This document shows positions 35,107-43,350 of a stretch of 64,000 nt of DNA, piece after piece. The stretch is from Nostoc sp. CHAB 5844 (GTDB lineage Bacteria; Cyanobacteriota; Cyanobacteriia; Cyanobacteriales; Nostocaceae): the NCBI RefSeq assembly GCF_020829595.1, contig NZ_JAIVFW010000002.1:186001-250000 (forward strand). Reading direction: 5' to 3'. How positions within the stretch are numbered: the stretch's first letter is position 1; the number at the start of each line of letters is the position of its first letter. The translations under genes and the position numbers were made by a program. Below the pieces are notes generated by a model. That model was given only the letters and a program-made list of their open reading frames with translations, was not told where the DNA came from and did no database searches.

Positions 35107-36084
35107 CTAATTTTTATTAGTCAGCAATACTTCTGCGATCGCCTGCGAAATCGGATAGTGTGGTGAATATATCTCCATCCAGAAAAACTCCCCGACTGGG
35201 TTCACTTCGAGGAATACGTGCTGACCATCGGGGGTGACGATAATATCAATTGCTCCATAGTTTAAGCCAAACTCAGCCATCAATTTGAGCAGCTTTTTCT
35301 CAACATCTTCTGGCAAGTTGTAAGGTTGCCAATTCTTAGCTAAGGTTCTCCCTTCTTTACGCCAGTCGTAGGTAGAACCTGCCAAACTTTGCGAGTCTAC
35401 TGCGGCAGTAAATACCTGGTGTCCGACAATAGTTGTCCGTAATTCCAGCGCCTTCGGTACGTTTTCTTGAAACGTCATCGGACAAAAACGCAGTCCTTCC
35501 ATATTCTCCAGATCATCAGCTGTAATTGGAGTGGTAAACACAACGTTTTCTCGCCCTTGACCATCATAGATAGCAAAGGAAGAAAGCATCTTGGTGATTA
35601 TGCCTTGCGGACAATCTTGAGCAAATTGCTTGACTGCTTCGGCGTTGTTGGAAGTCAGAGTACGTGGAGTTAGAAGTCCAACTTCTCTTGCAACTTTTAA
35701 CTGTAGTTGCTTATGATTAGCCCGATCCACATTTGACATTTTATCAAAGTGGAATCCTGGAAGGCTGGCAATCATCCCCCTGACAGTGACGCGACATTCT
35801 TGAATTGACGCATCTCTATATTGCTTGTCCATTGAGTCGGGGATTTTCTGCCCGTAGCGCATCCGCCGATACCAAACTGAGGAAACCTCACTCAAATCGA
35901 GTTTCTGTTCGCCATCAGTAATAATTACCCGTTCAGTATCGCCGGAGTAGATATCTAGCTTGACTTCGGTGGGATATCTATCTGTATCAAATCGAAATGC
36001 TTTTTCGCCTCTAGTTTCAATTTCTTTGATGACTAGAGGAATGCTTTCGTTGTCTTTGCTAAACGTGACTATTAATACGGTCAT
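35107..36084 (-). CDS. mdnC: Microviridin ATP-grasp ligase, MdnC/MvdD type (lactone-forming)
   Basis: The 325-residue ATP-grasp peptide ligase begins MTVLIVTFSKDNESIPLVIK, matching the MdnC/MvdD group that forms the two ester rings (Thr-Asp and Ser-Glu/Asp). Conserved parts include VWYRRMRYG, DRANHKQLQLKVAREVGLL, FCPMTFQENVPKALELR and the metal-binding EVNPVGEFFW. It lies 45 bp after mdnB, and the order A-B-C agrees with other microviridin clusters. Three GAAGTAT-like heptamers lie in that gap. Confidence 0.86.
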   Translation of the reverse strand: MTVLIVTFSKDNESIPLVIKEIETRGEKAFRFDTDRYPTEVKLDIYSGDTERVIITDGEQKLDLSEVSSVWYRRMRYGQKIPDSMDKQYRDASIQECRVTVRGMIASLPGFHFDKMSNVDRANHKQLQLKVAREVGLLTPRTLTSNNAEAVKQFAQDCPQGIITKMLSSFAIYDGQGRENVVFTTPITADDLENMEGLRFCPMTFQENVPKALELRTTIVGHQVFTAAVDSQSLAGSTYDWRKEGRTLAKNWQPYNLPEDVEKKLLKLMAEFGLNYGAIDIIVTPDGQHVFLEVNPVGEFFWMEIYSPHYPISQAIAEVLLTNKN

Positions 36085-36129
36085 AGAAAGTATGAAGTGT
36101 GAAGTATGAAGTGTCTAATTCTTTATTGT

Positions 36130-37119
36130 TTATGCTTTCTTGGAAATAAGAGCATCTGCGATCGCATCTGAAATTGGTAAGTCTAAATCTTTCTCTAGCA
36201 TTCCCCATTCTCCTACGGGGTTAATTTCTAAAAAGACGTATTCGCCTGATGGTGTGAGGATAAAATCTAAAGAGCCAAATGAAAGCCCAAATTTACCCAT
36301 AAAGGCTTGCAGACGATGAACTACTTCATCAGGAAGCTGGTGGTGTTGCCATGCGCCAACCTCAATACCTGGTTTACGCCAATCAGCTTTGGCTGCTGCA
36401 TACATATCTGCGTTGAGCGCCCCCACAAATACATTACCATTCACATACACCACCCGTAATTCCTGCTGCTTCGGAATTTGCTCTTGAAAAACCATTGGGC
36501 AGTAGCGCAGTGACTCGGCATCTTGTAAGTCTTCTTCTTTGACAGTGGTGGTGTACATAAAAAATGAGGAATTAGCTTCCATACTGTAAGAAAGAGCAGT
36601 TAAAAGCTTGCTCACCATTTTTCCCTTGACTTGATGGAAAAACTCTCGTGCTGCTTGTGCTTTGTTGGTAACAAGAGTTTGGGGAATCACAAAACCTACT
36701 TCAGATGCAATTCGCAGTTGACGCAGCTTGTTATTTGCATAACTTATCCGTTCTAAACTATCTACCCAACGAGCTTCTTTGAGGCTATCCCAAAAACCAT
36801 CTAAAGTTGCTTTTGATTCTCTAACGCAAGCTTCTCGGAACTTAAGAGCTAATTCTTGACCTAATTGTGGTTCCCAAATGCGACGCGTCCACACAGCTTG
36901 CACCTGCTCTGTGCTGATAGAGTGGTTGTTATATTCTATAGTGTGGTAGCTTTTAGACTTGTCAAAATGTGCTGCTAATTGTATCTCTAAAGGAAACTTA
37001 TCAGTGTCTAGACGAAATGGTTGCGCCCCTTTTTTTGCCAAGGCTTCTGCCACTCTATCTATTGTGAAGAAATCACCACTGTGGCTGATTAATAAAACAA
37101 CATCACGAGACAGGTGCAT
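36130..37119 (-). CDS. mdnB: Microviridin ATP-grasp ligase, MdnB/MvdC type (lactam-forming)
   Basis: The 329-residue ATP-grasp ligase begins MHLSRDVVLLISHSGDFFTI, as in the MdnB/MvdC group that forms the Lys-to-Glu/Asp amide ring. It shares QPFRLDTDKFPLEIQL, RYCPMVFQEQIPKQQELR and VFLEINPVGEW with its partner. It is separated from the first precursor by 258 bp that contain a strong hairpin, so precursor transcripts may be terminated or attenuated before the ligases. Confidence 0.86.
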   Translation of the reverse strand: MHLSRDVVLLISHSGDFFTIDRVAEALAKKGAQPFRLDTDKFPLEIQLAAHFDKSKSYHTIEYNNHSISTEQVQAVWTRRIWEPQLGQELALKFREACVRESKATLDGFWDSLKEARWVDSLERISYANNKLRQLRIASEVGFVIPQTLVTNKAQAAREFFHQVKGKMVSKLLTALSYSMEANSSFFMYTTTVKEEDLQDAESLRYCPMVFQEQIPKQQELRVVYVNGNVFVGALNADMYAAAKADWRKPGIEVGAWQHHQLPDEVVHRLQAFMGKFGLSFGSLDFILTPSGEYVFLEINPVGEWGMLEKDLDLPISDAIADALISKKA

Positions 37120-37161
37120 AAAATATTTTCTTTAATAATTTTAAGAGGTCATTTCACCAGA

Positions 37162-37192
37162 TGTAGAGACGTAGCATTGTTACGTCTCTACA
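37162..37192. repeat. 12-bp stem hairpin repeat between ligase and precursors
   Basis: TGTAGAGACGTA and TACGTCTCTACA form a perfect 12-bp stem with a 7-nt loop. This palindrome is a common dispersed repeat in Nostocales. It lies in the only long gap between the precursor genes and mdnB and could weaken read-through. Confidence 0.7.
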
Positions 37193-37377
37193 AACCAATT
37201 TGTGGGTGAACGAGGGATATGACTCGCTATTTGCCAACAGCGTCCTTAAAGAAGTCAGAGAGCTAAAGGCGATCGCCTCCATATTAAAGTAATATGAAAG
37301 CGATTCGCGTTCCCAAAAGTAGCTTTTAATTATTAAATAACTGCTACTCCCTTACTTTCAGATGAAGGTAACTAGAT

Positions 37378-37518
37378 TTAGAAATCTTCCCAATCGGAAG
37401 GATACTTGAGAGTATAGCCAGGAGCAGTATCAGACACTTCAGCAACTTGCTCTTCTAAGAAACGCGCAAAGAATGGTACTGCTTCGACGTTTGCTGGTTG
37501 GACTGTGTTTGTAGACAT
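37378..37518 (-). CDS. mdnA1: Microviridin precursor peptide 1
   Basis: The 46-residue precursor has the leader recognition motif PFFARFLEEQ (about 15-24) and the core YTLKYPSDWEDF. In the TxKxPSDx(E/D)(E/D) pattern the ring donors are Thr, Ser and Lys; the last acid is Asp rather than Glu. Leu is the variable residue after Thr, which influences protease selectivity in this family. An AAGGAA site lies 8 bp before the ATG. It is too short for normal gene callers. Confidence 0.9.
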   Translation of the reverse strand: MSTNTVQPANVEAVPFFARFLEEQVAEVSDTAPGYTLKYPSDWEDF

Positions 37519-37608
37519 AGTATTATTCCTTGATATTTGGTTGTTAACCAGGAGTAGCCGTTATTTAATAACTGCTACTCCCTTAATTTCAGATAACGCT
37601 AACTAGAT

Positions 37609-37749
37609 TTAATATTCTTCCCAATCGGAAGGATACTTTCTAGTCGTGGCAGGGGCAGTATTAGACTCTTCAGCAACTTGCTCTTCCAAGAAACGCGCAA
37701 AGAATGGAACTGCCTCCACGTTTGCAGCCTTGGCTGTGTTTGTAGACAT
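37609..37749 (-). CDS. mdnA2: Microviridin precursor peptide 2
   Basis: The 46-residue precursor has the same PFFARFLEEQ leader helix and the core ATTRKYPSDWEEY. This is nearly the core reported for microviridin J, with Arg next to the ring Thr; inhibition of trypsin-like proteases is the family-based expectation. AAGGAA precedes the start codon. Confidence 0.9.
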   Translation of the reverse strand: MSTNTAKAANVEAVPFFARFLEEQVAEESNTAPATTRKYPSDWEEY

Positions 37750-37838
37750 GGTATTATTCCTTGATATTGGTTGTTACCCAGGAGTAGCAGTTATTAAATA
37801 ACGGCTACTCCCTTACTTTCCGATGACGCTAACTAGAT

Positions 37839-37982
37839 TTAGTATTCTTCCCAATCGGAAGGATATTTTAAAGTCTGAGGAATAGGAGCAGCATCAGACG
37901 CTTGGGCAACTTGCTCTTCCAAGAAACGAGCGAAGAATGGTACTGCTTCCACGTTTGCTGGTTGGACTGTGTTTGTAGACAT
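37839..37982 (-). CDS. mdnA3: Microviridin precursor peptide 3
   Basis: The 47-residue precursor has leader PFFARFLEEQ and core IPQTLKYPSDWEEY. Leu is the variable residue, and the rest resembles microviridin B-type cores. Two residues more than copy 1 lie before the ring Thr. A ribosome-binding site like that of the other copies precedes the start. Confidence 0.9.
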   Translation of the reverse strand: MSTNTVQPANVEAVPFFARFLEEQVAQASDAAPIPQTLKYPSDWEEY

Positions 37983-38077
37983 AGTATTATTCCTTGATAT
38001 TTGGTTGTTAACCAGGACTAGCAGTTATTAAATAACTACTACTCCCTTCCCTTACTTTCAGATGCAGAAGGCTAAAA

Positions 38078-38227
38078 TTATTTGTCTTCCAAATCTGACG
38101 GAAACTTGAAAGTCCAAGGGAAAGAAGGAGTTTCTGTTCCTTCACCTTCACTAGCTTGTGCTTCCAAGAAACGTGCAAAGAATGGTACCACTCCGACATC
38201 CACTATTTTGATTGTGTTTGTAGACAT
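38078..38227 (-). CDS. mdnA4: Microviridin precursor peptide 4 (divergent core)
   Basis: The 49-residue precursor has leader PFFARFLEAQ and core WTFKFPSDLEDK. It is the first gene of the run and the most diverged: Phe replaces the Tyr after Lys, Leu replaces Trp, and the C-terminal residue is Lys. All ring-forming residues (T, K, S, D, E, D) are kept. An upstream in-frame extension to 38299 is rejected because the shared MSTNT start begins here. Confidence 0.88.
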   Translation of the reverse strand: MSTNTIKIVDVGVVPFFARFLEAQASEGEGTETPSFPWTFKFPSDLEDK

Positions 38228-38546
38228 GGTGTTTTCCCTAAAGGAAATTGCTTTTGCAATTAAAGATATACCAGTAATTAAATATGTGTGCAAGGACATT
38301 TAAGACAGTTAAAAACTAAATATATTAAGACATTTAGGACAGTTAAGACAGTTAAGATAATTAACCGGACAGTTAAGACATTTAAGAAAAAACTCGTTAA
38401 TAATTAGTAATATTAAGTAATTAATATCAAACTATAGCAATCATAATTTTATTGGTGAAAATTAGTAGGCTTTAGATCCTCCAGTTCTTAAAGAAGTCAA
38501 AGAGAGGATCTGAGTAAGCGCGATTTTGACGAATTACAACAAATAA
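38228..38546. other. Upstream region of the microviridin precursors
   Basis: This 319-bp gap contains a 9-bp iterated motif array (38297-38387), then AT-rich DNA and an 8-bp-stem hairpin AGATCCTC...GAGGATCT (38474-38511) that resembles the terminator-like repeat at 63008. No gene was seen in it. Confidence 0.6.
38297..38387 (-). promoter_or_regulatory. 9-bp iterated motif array upstream of microviridin precursors
   Basis: Read on the minus strand, the units are CTTAACTGT or CTTAAATGT. Plus-strand unit positions are 38297-38305, 38306-38314, 38331-38339, 38340-38348, 38349-38357, 38370-38378 and 38379-38387, with a 12-bp step (38358-38369) between the last groups. The array ends 70 bp upstream of the first precursor. 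The same pair of units, inside an identical 25-bp stretch, occurs at 39461-39485, and a longer array occurs at 59487-59546. Confidence 0.5.
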
Positions 38547-39101
38547 TTATTCTTTCACAAGCGATAGTTCAGCAGACTGAACAGATCGAAGTTGGTAGCT
38601 TTCAAAAGCAACTTTTTGCTGAGAACCTTGCCCCTGAGTTGTCAGAGGCTGATATACAATAAGTTCATAGTGGAGACGATTACCTTTTAGCTGCTCTTCG
38701 GTACTGAGTAGCAGATTTTTAACTCTAAATTGACTATAGAGCTTGTCGCCTAACCACCAAGCATCAATGACAGTTCCATCTTTTTCATCAATCGCAAAGT
38801 GACCAATACTCTGATTTTTAGCAACTAACTCATAATTACGTACCACCTTTTTCGCCCCTGTTCCGTAAGTGATTTGCCAAGTGTAGCGCATAGGGTTTTG
38901 AGACATTGGTTGAATTCTGAGCGTCATTGGTACAGTTTGAGATTTTCCTTTTATAGTGCGATCGTACATGATCCCGCTCCATGTACCTTGCCAGTTTTGA
39001 GGAAAGGAATTACTCGACAGTGCAGCAGTTGGTATAGTACTAGCGCTGACGAATATCAAAAGAGACATTAAAATGCCAACCAGGAAACTGCGCTTGAGCA
39101 T
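38547..39101 (-). CDS. Exported hypothetical protein
   Basis: Starting at the internal ATG (39101) gives 184 residues with a clean signal peptide, MLKRSFLVGILMSLLIFVSA, and a likely cleavage after AALS; a frame open to 39131 adds ten residues. The mature part is a beta-rich domain with WQGTWSGIMYDRT and MRYTWQITYGTG, resembling small periplasmic lipocalin-like folds. It lies upstream of the precursor region on the same strand, with about 320 bp between. Function unknown. Confidence 0.7.
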   Translation of the reverse strand: MLKRSFLVGILMSLLIFVSASTIPTAALSSNSFPQNWQGTWSGIMYDRTIKGKSQTVPMTLRIQPMSQNPMRYTWQITYGTGAKKVVRNYELVAKNQSIGHFAIDEKDGTVIDAWWLGDKLYSQFRVKNLLLSTEEQLKGNRLHYELIVYQPLTTQGQGSQQKVAFESYQLRSVQSAELSLVKE

Positions 39102-39263
39102 AAACAAACTGTTCCAGATTAATAAATACATCTTAGTCGGTTCCAGATGTATTGAATCAGTTTGAAATTATTTCTCAAGTTGGCGATCGCATGTACAGGC
39201 CAGTGAGAACATAATAACGTTAGGTGCTTATTTTTCTTAAATAAAATCTGAAACCTTGTTTGA

Positions 39264-39368
39264 TTAAATCAAAATTTCAGAATTTGGTTGGTAGCAGTTC
39301 TTTTTGCTGTTAACCACTAAATCGGTAATATTAGTTGTTTGAGCGGTTGCTCCAGTTGTAGTTGTCAT
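39264..39368 (-). CDS. 34-residue peptide gene, candidate secreted or RiPP-like peptide
   Basis: A strong GGAG site lies 8 bp before the ATG. The product starts MTTTTGATAQTTNITDLVV and ends KKNCYQPNSEILI, with one Cys and no microviridin core. The upstream region (39457-39485) shares TGCAAGGACA and an identical 25-bp stretch with the region upstream of the microviridin precursors, in the same orientation. That shared promoter-like DNA and the clean ribosome-binding site are the evidence for a real gene. It matches no family I recognise; a decayed precursor is the alternative. Confidence 0.5.
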   Translation of the reverse strand: MTTTTGATAQTTNITDLVVNSKKNCYQPNSEILI

Positions 39369-39460
39369 TGTTTTTACTCCTTTAATGTTTGCCTGACTCA
39401 CTTAGAGCAGCTTTTGAAGACCATGCTTGTATCATCTAGCGATCGCCATTCAAGATGCAA

Positions 39461-39485
39461 GGACAGTTAAGACATTTAAGAAAAA
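39461..39485 (-). promoter_or_regulatory. Copy of the microviridin upstream motif before the 34-residue peptide gene
   Basis: Two 9-bp units (39463-39471 and 39472-39480), read in the minus direction as CTTAAATGT-CTTAACTGT, lie 95-112 bp upstream of the peptide start. The 25-bp block is identical to 38368-38392. Confidence 0.5.
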
Positions 39486-39510
39486 TTCAGTGTTAATTTT
39501 GTATAAAATA

Positions 39511-39581
39511 GTAAGGGCGAACGGCTGGAACGCCGCTACAAGTTCTTGTATATGTATCAAGATTTTGGTGAATTGGTATTA
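39511..39581. repeat. Dispersed repeat family A, copy 1
   Basis: GTAAGGGCGAACG...CTACAAGTTCT, then GTATCAAGATTTTGGTGAAT and TGGTATTA. A second copy lies at 43351-43419 with about 85 percent similarity by eye. No coding role is apparent. Confidence 0.65.
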
Positions 39582-39587
39582 GCGGTG

Positions 39588-39691
39588 ATACCATTTCACC
39601 AAATAAATGATACAAATAATTTCTCCTCTGCCCCTCTGCTCCCCTGCTCCTCTGCCTGCCTAAATGTATCAATTTTAAAGTGAAATGGTAT
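39588..39691. repeat. Inverted-repeat element (104 bp)
   Basis: ATACCATTTCAC (39588-39599) and GTGAAATGGTAT (39680-39691) are perfect 12-bp terminal inverted repeats around CT-rich sequence (TGCCCCTCTGCTCCCC). It is a MITE-like unit abutting repeat family A. It generates a spurious 78-codon frame on the minus strand. Confidence 0.65.
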
Positions 39692-39875
39692 GAGAGTACG
39701 GCATCTTCCCCAAAGCTTTTGGTATTCAAAATATTTACTTTAATTTATTTCTTTAGACATGGTGATATTTTCTCACCATTAGCTTTAAATAATCATTATA
39801 TTTACGAATGACGAATTTTGTGTAATCCATAGACAATAAAATACATCAATATGATATTTAAACTCTTATATATTC

Positions 39876-40613
39876 ATGCATAGAATAAATATTTGGAATC
39901 CAGTCAACAAACATTCAAATAATAGAAATTTATTGAGCAATCTCATACTTTGGATAGTGGACAGTCAAGAAAAACAGCATTATGTTTCTCAAACAAGTAT
40001 CAAAAAACGTTTAATGATGGCAGTTACACAGCTACATCATCAAACAGTAGATAGAAGATTAAAGGCTATTTTAGAATTAGAAAAGTTAGCAACATCTCAT
40101 TGTCAATATAACTGGGAAATCATAGAAATTCTCACAGCTTTTGTGCGTAAAACTGCTCCTCATAAGACGTATGAGGAATGTAAGGCTATTTCAGTATTCA
40201 TGATTAATCCAGAGATTCAGGCATCTTTGAGGGTTATCAGTAGAAGCGGCCCACAAAAATCCTCAGAATTTGCACAAATTGATTTAAGTTATACAGACCT
40301 AAGAGGAACAAATCTCAGTGAAGCAAACTTTGCTGGTGCAAACCTTTACCAAGCTAATTTATCAGGTGTCAACCTGGCTGGTGCAAACTTGACAGGTGCG
40401 ATTTTAAGCGCAGCTAACTTATCTGAGACTAACCTTGCTGGTGCAAACCTTTCAGATGCAATTATTAGTGCCGCTAATTTGTCTAAGGCAAACCTGGTAA
40501 AAGCAAATCTGAGTCGGGCAAACTTTTATCTAGCCAATTTGGAGCAAGCTAATCTTCAAGATGCCATGCTTGATGGAGCTAATCTTCGAGAGGCAAAATT
40601 CTCCAGACAATAA
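39876..40613 (+). CDS. Pentapeptide-repeat protein
   Basis: The 245-residue protein has an N-terminal helical domain (RLKAILELEKLA, NWEIIEILTAFVRK at about 65-90) and about 18 pentapeptide repeats of the A(N/D)LxX type (about 140-240), which fold as a right-handed quadrilateral beta-helix. It is a short paralogue of the next gene: both share the helical domain and the AVTQL/AITQLGH motif. Function unknown; pentapeptide proteins in cyanobacteria are numerous. Confidence 0.85.
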   Translation: MHRINIWNPVNKHSNNRNLLSNLILWIVDSQEKQHYVSQTSIKKRLMMAVTQLHHQTVDRRLKAILELEKLATSHCQYNWEIIEILTAFVRKTAPHKTYEECKAISVFMINPEIQASLRVISRSGPQKSSEFAQIDLSYTDLRGTNLSEANFAGANLYQANLSGVNLAGANLTGAILSAANLSETNLAGANLSDAIISAANLSKANLVKANLSRANFYLANLEQANLQDAMLDGANLREAKFSRQ

Positions 40614-41045
40614 ATGATAAGTGCTGAATAGAGAACTATTTCCTCGAAATTACTATTAATTTACAGCTATTTTTAGGTAATGAAATTATACAGTAGAAGC
40701 ACAAGCTCCGATGTCTCTACTAATAAAAGTAAAAGTATACTAAATATTAAGAAAATATTAACTATTTAATCATGGTTGTCAAAATATCATTACCTCAGAA
40801 TTCAGCACTCAGGAGTCAGAATTCTGAATTTATAGAAGATTTGATATCATAATTGCATTCATAAATCAAACTAGTTCCTGATCTTTCAACTATTCTGGCT
40901 CCTGACTTCTGGATTCTGAATTCTTACATTATTACAAAGACAACTTCAAGAATCACAGTAACATCAATGAAAATCTTTAACTGCATATTCAAAGTTTTGG
41001 CGAAATGGTATACTCATGCCAACCTCTAAGTAATAATTCTGTATT
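40614..41045. other. Intergenic region between the pentapeptide genes
   Basis: A 432-bp AT-rich gap. It contains repeated ATTCTGAATT text in both orientations (about 40800-40835 and 40895-40935), which looks like a short decayed inverted repeat. No gene, promoter or RNA could be supported. Confidence 0.5.
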
Positions 41046-41063
41046 GTGAGGAATATTGCTCCT

Positions 41064-42536
41064 ATGTCTGCAAGTAAGACAGACAAAATATTGCGTTGGT
41101 TGATAGGTACAACAGTTATATTCGCTCTGGCACTGAATATCATTGTTTTTGCTGCCTCCAATAAAAAGGAGTTGTCAATTCCGCAACAAATGCAATATAG
41201 AACCCAAGCATTAACAACAACTGCAATCATGTTTTTAGGATTGGCAGTTATGATTAATGCATACTATGCAGGTAAACGTGCAGAGGCAATGCAAAAAAAT
41301 GCGATCGCCTCGGAAAAGAATGTCGAACTGAGTAGGCAAAATACTCAAATCTCTCAAGATAGGTTGATTGCAGACAGATTTATGGCTGCTATTACTCAAC
41401 TGGGTCATGAGAGGATTGAAACTCGCATCGGTGCAATTTATGTTTTAGAACGCATCGCTCAGGATTTTCCTCAAGAACACTGGACAATTATGGAAATCCT
41501 CGCGGCTTTTGTGCGAGAGAATACAGGCATTCAAACAGAAGCCGAACTCATCAACCAAGAAGATTCACAGCCAATATATTGGGGCAAACCAAAAAGCAGA
41601 GTGCTGACGACAAAGCATGGGGAAACTCATAGCAATGAAGAAGCACCCAAAATTCGCCGGGATGTACAAGCAGCATTAACAATTATTGGCAGGCGTAATT
41701 CTCTATTAGAGTTAGAAAGTCAAAAACTAGATTTACGTAACATAGATATCAGGCGAGCAGACTTACTAGGAGCCAATTTAGAAAGAGCAGATTTACGCGG
41801 TTCAGACCTTTCGGGAGCAGATTTGCGCGGTTCTAACCTTTCTAGCGCTAACCTCAACTGTACAAAACTAACTCGCTCGATTCTCTATGAAACCAATTTA
41901 CTAAAAGCAAACCTACGGGAAGCCAACTTACAAGGGGCAAATTTAAATCGAGCTAACCTTTGTGGAGCAAACTTGCGTGCTGCTAATCTCCAAAGCGCAA
42001 GTCTGCGTACAGCCAACTTACAAGGGGCTAACCTTTATAAAGCCAACTTACAAGGGGCAACATTGAAAGTTGCTAATCTCTCCGGTGCAAAGCTGTTTTT
42101 GGCTAATTTACAAGGTGCAAAGTTGGGTAAAGCTAATTTGCACCTGGCTGGACTAATAGGCGCTAACTTGCAAGGAGCAAACTTGAATGGCGCTAACTTG
42201 CAAGGAGCAAATTTAAATGCTGCCAAACTTCAACAAACAGAAGTCTTCTTTGCTAACCTCACCGAGGCAAGTTTAACGGAAGCCGATTTACATCAAGCCA
42301 ACCTGATGGGAGCTAACTTAAATCGGGCAATTTTATATGAAGCCAACCTGTCTCAGGCTAACCTCATCGGTGCGAATTTATTCGGTACAAACCTGTGCGA
42401 TGTCAAACTAGAAGGCGCAATTCTCACAGGTGTGAAAAATTTAGACTCACAACAGATTGGCATGGCAGTAGGCGATCGCACAACCCGTCTACCTGATGAT
42501 GTTGAAGCCCCCACGCACTGGCGACAATCGAGTTAG
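41064..42536 (+). CDS. Membrane-anchored pentapeptide-repeat protein
   Basis: The 490-residue protein has two transmembrane helices near the start (WLIGTTVIFALALNIIVFAA and ALTTTAIMFLGLAVMINAYY), a coiled helical domain (AITQLGHERIETRIGAIYVL and HWTIMEILAAFVREN, about 120-170) and a long run of about 45 pentapeptide repeats (about 225-460, many ANLQGANL). ATG 41064 is chosen; a GTG at 41046 is possible. The repeats face the cytoplasm by prediction. It is the larger paralogue of the gene at 39876. Confidence 0.85.
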   Translation: MSASKTDKILRWLIGTTVIFALALNIIVFAASNKKELSIPQQMQYRTQALTTTAIMFLGLAVMINAYYAGKRAEAMQKNAIASEKNVELSRQNTQISQDRLIADRFMAAITQLGHERIETRIGAIYVLERIAQDFPQEHWTIMEILAAFVRENTGIQTEAELINQEDSQPIYWGKPKSRVLTTKHGETHSNEEAPKIRRDVQAALTIIGRRNSLLELESQKLDLRNIDIRRADLLGANLERADLRGSDLSGADLRGSNLSSANLNCTKLTRSILYETNLLKANLREANLQGANLNRANLCGANLRAANLQSASLRTANLQGANLYKANLQGATLKVANLSGAKLFLANLQGAKLGKANLHLAGLIGANLQGANLNGANLQGANLNAAKLQQTEVFFANLTEASLTEADLHQANLMGANLNRAILYEANLSQANLIGANLFGTNLCDVKLEGAILTGVKNLDSQQIGMAVGDRTTRLPDDVEAPTHWRQSS

Positions 42537-42619
42537 AAGGCAGGAGGCAGGGGGCAGAGGGCAGGGGGCAGGAGGTAAAAATACACTACTCAGCACTCAG
42601 CACTTTCAAATCAGAGGTA

Positions 42620-42757
42620 ATATCGTGTCCGGTGAAAGACTTATCATTAAGGCAGCTTCAGGTGCAGAGGAGCAGAGGAGCAGGGGAGCAGAGGGGAGGG
42701 GTTTTTGGGTTCTCTGCATAGATTCGGGAATTATAACTAATTACCCGGACATGATAT
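42620..42757. mobile_element. MITE-like element, copy 2 (138 bp)
   Basis: The ends are ATATCGTGTCCGG and CCGGACATGATAT, matching copy 1 at 27419-27723. The subterminal sequences are those of copy 1 in reverse orientation, without the large internal insertion. The right end lies 10 bp before the TRAP chimera. Confidence 0.75.
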
Positions 42758-42767
42758 AATAACACCG

Positions 42768-43271
42768 TTGGAAAAACTCTTAAAAATATCGAAAATTATT
42801 GATACCTGTACTGAATTTGTGGGTCGATTTACCAGTTGGCTAGTGCTAGTCATGGTCATACTTGGGGTATGGAATGGTGCATTTGGTTGTGTAGGTGCGA
42901 TCGCATTGGCTGCGGCTAAGCGTCAACTCACTTTATCATCTCTGCGTCAAGTCTGTGATACCACTGTAAAAATCACCAGTATGGTGGTGTTTATTTTGTT
43001 TGGTTCTACAGCTTTCAGCTTAGTATTCCGAGGATTGAATGGCGATCAATTTATGTATGATGTCTTGGCCAATCTTCCTGGAGGCAAAGTCGGCTTTTTA
43101 GTCGTGAGTATGACTGTGGTGTTTATCCTCGGTTTCTTTATCGACTTTTTTGAGATTGCCTTTATTGTCATACCTTTGTTTGTGCCTGTTGCCCAGCAGT
43201 TAGATATCGATTTAGTTTGGTACGGTGTAGTGCTGGGTGCAAATCTGCAAAAAGTGCTGAGTGCTGAGTAG
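42768..43271 (+). pseudogene. TRAP transporter deletion chimera (DctQ head fused to DctM interior)
   Basis: The first 36 residues, MEKLLKISKIIDTCTEFVGR and WLVLVMVILGVWN, match the small TRAP permease (DctQ type). From GAFGCVGAIALAAAKRQLTL onward the sequence is the interior of the large permease (DctM type), ending abruptly at VVLGANLQ followed by repeat-derived KVLSAE. So an internal deletion joined two adjacent genes in frame, and the C-terminus is lost. The apparent start is TTG, directly after MITE copy 2, which probably removed the promoter. A functional transporter cannot be formed. Confidence 0.8.
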
Positions 43272-43350
43272 AAACTCAGTATTATATATCAAAGGTTTCA
43301 GCAACCAACATAGTCCTAATCTATGCTTTTACTGCTATACAAATACAGGT

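Larger units (their letters stand above)
37314..38045 (-). repeat. Tandem precursor units with conserved inter-gene hairpins
   Basis: The precursor start codons (37518, 37749, 37982, 38227) are spaced 231, 233 and 245 bp, marking a tandem duplication. Each gap carries an inverted repeat of the form GGAGTAGC-GTTATT / AATAAC-GCTACTCC, at 37551-37581, 37781-37811 and 38015-38045, and a decayed half at 37314-37350. The stem halves carry one mismatch in some copies. They may stabilise 3' ends of separate precursor messages. Confidence 0.7.

Noticed and set aside
38008-38199. 63-codon minus-strand frame overlapping precursor 4
   Set aside because: It is in another frame from the conserved MSTNT...PFFARFLE precursor and shows no family pattern.
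39493-39729. 78-codon minus-strand frame with FGEDAVL near its start
   Set aside because: Runs through an inverted-repeat element and repeat family A; the FGED text is not followed by a RiPP-type core and no ribosome-binding site is seen.
39737-39760. Tiny frame MSKEIN with a good ribosome-binding site, near the microviridin region
   Set aside because: Only six codons; could be a decayed precursor start but nothing downstream supports a peptide.
42496-42759. 87-codon plus-strand frame after the pentapeptide gene
   Set aside because: Overlaps the pentapeptide gene and continues into AGGGGGCAGG-type repeats and MITE copy 2; composition is repeat-derived.
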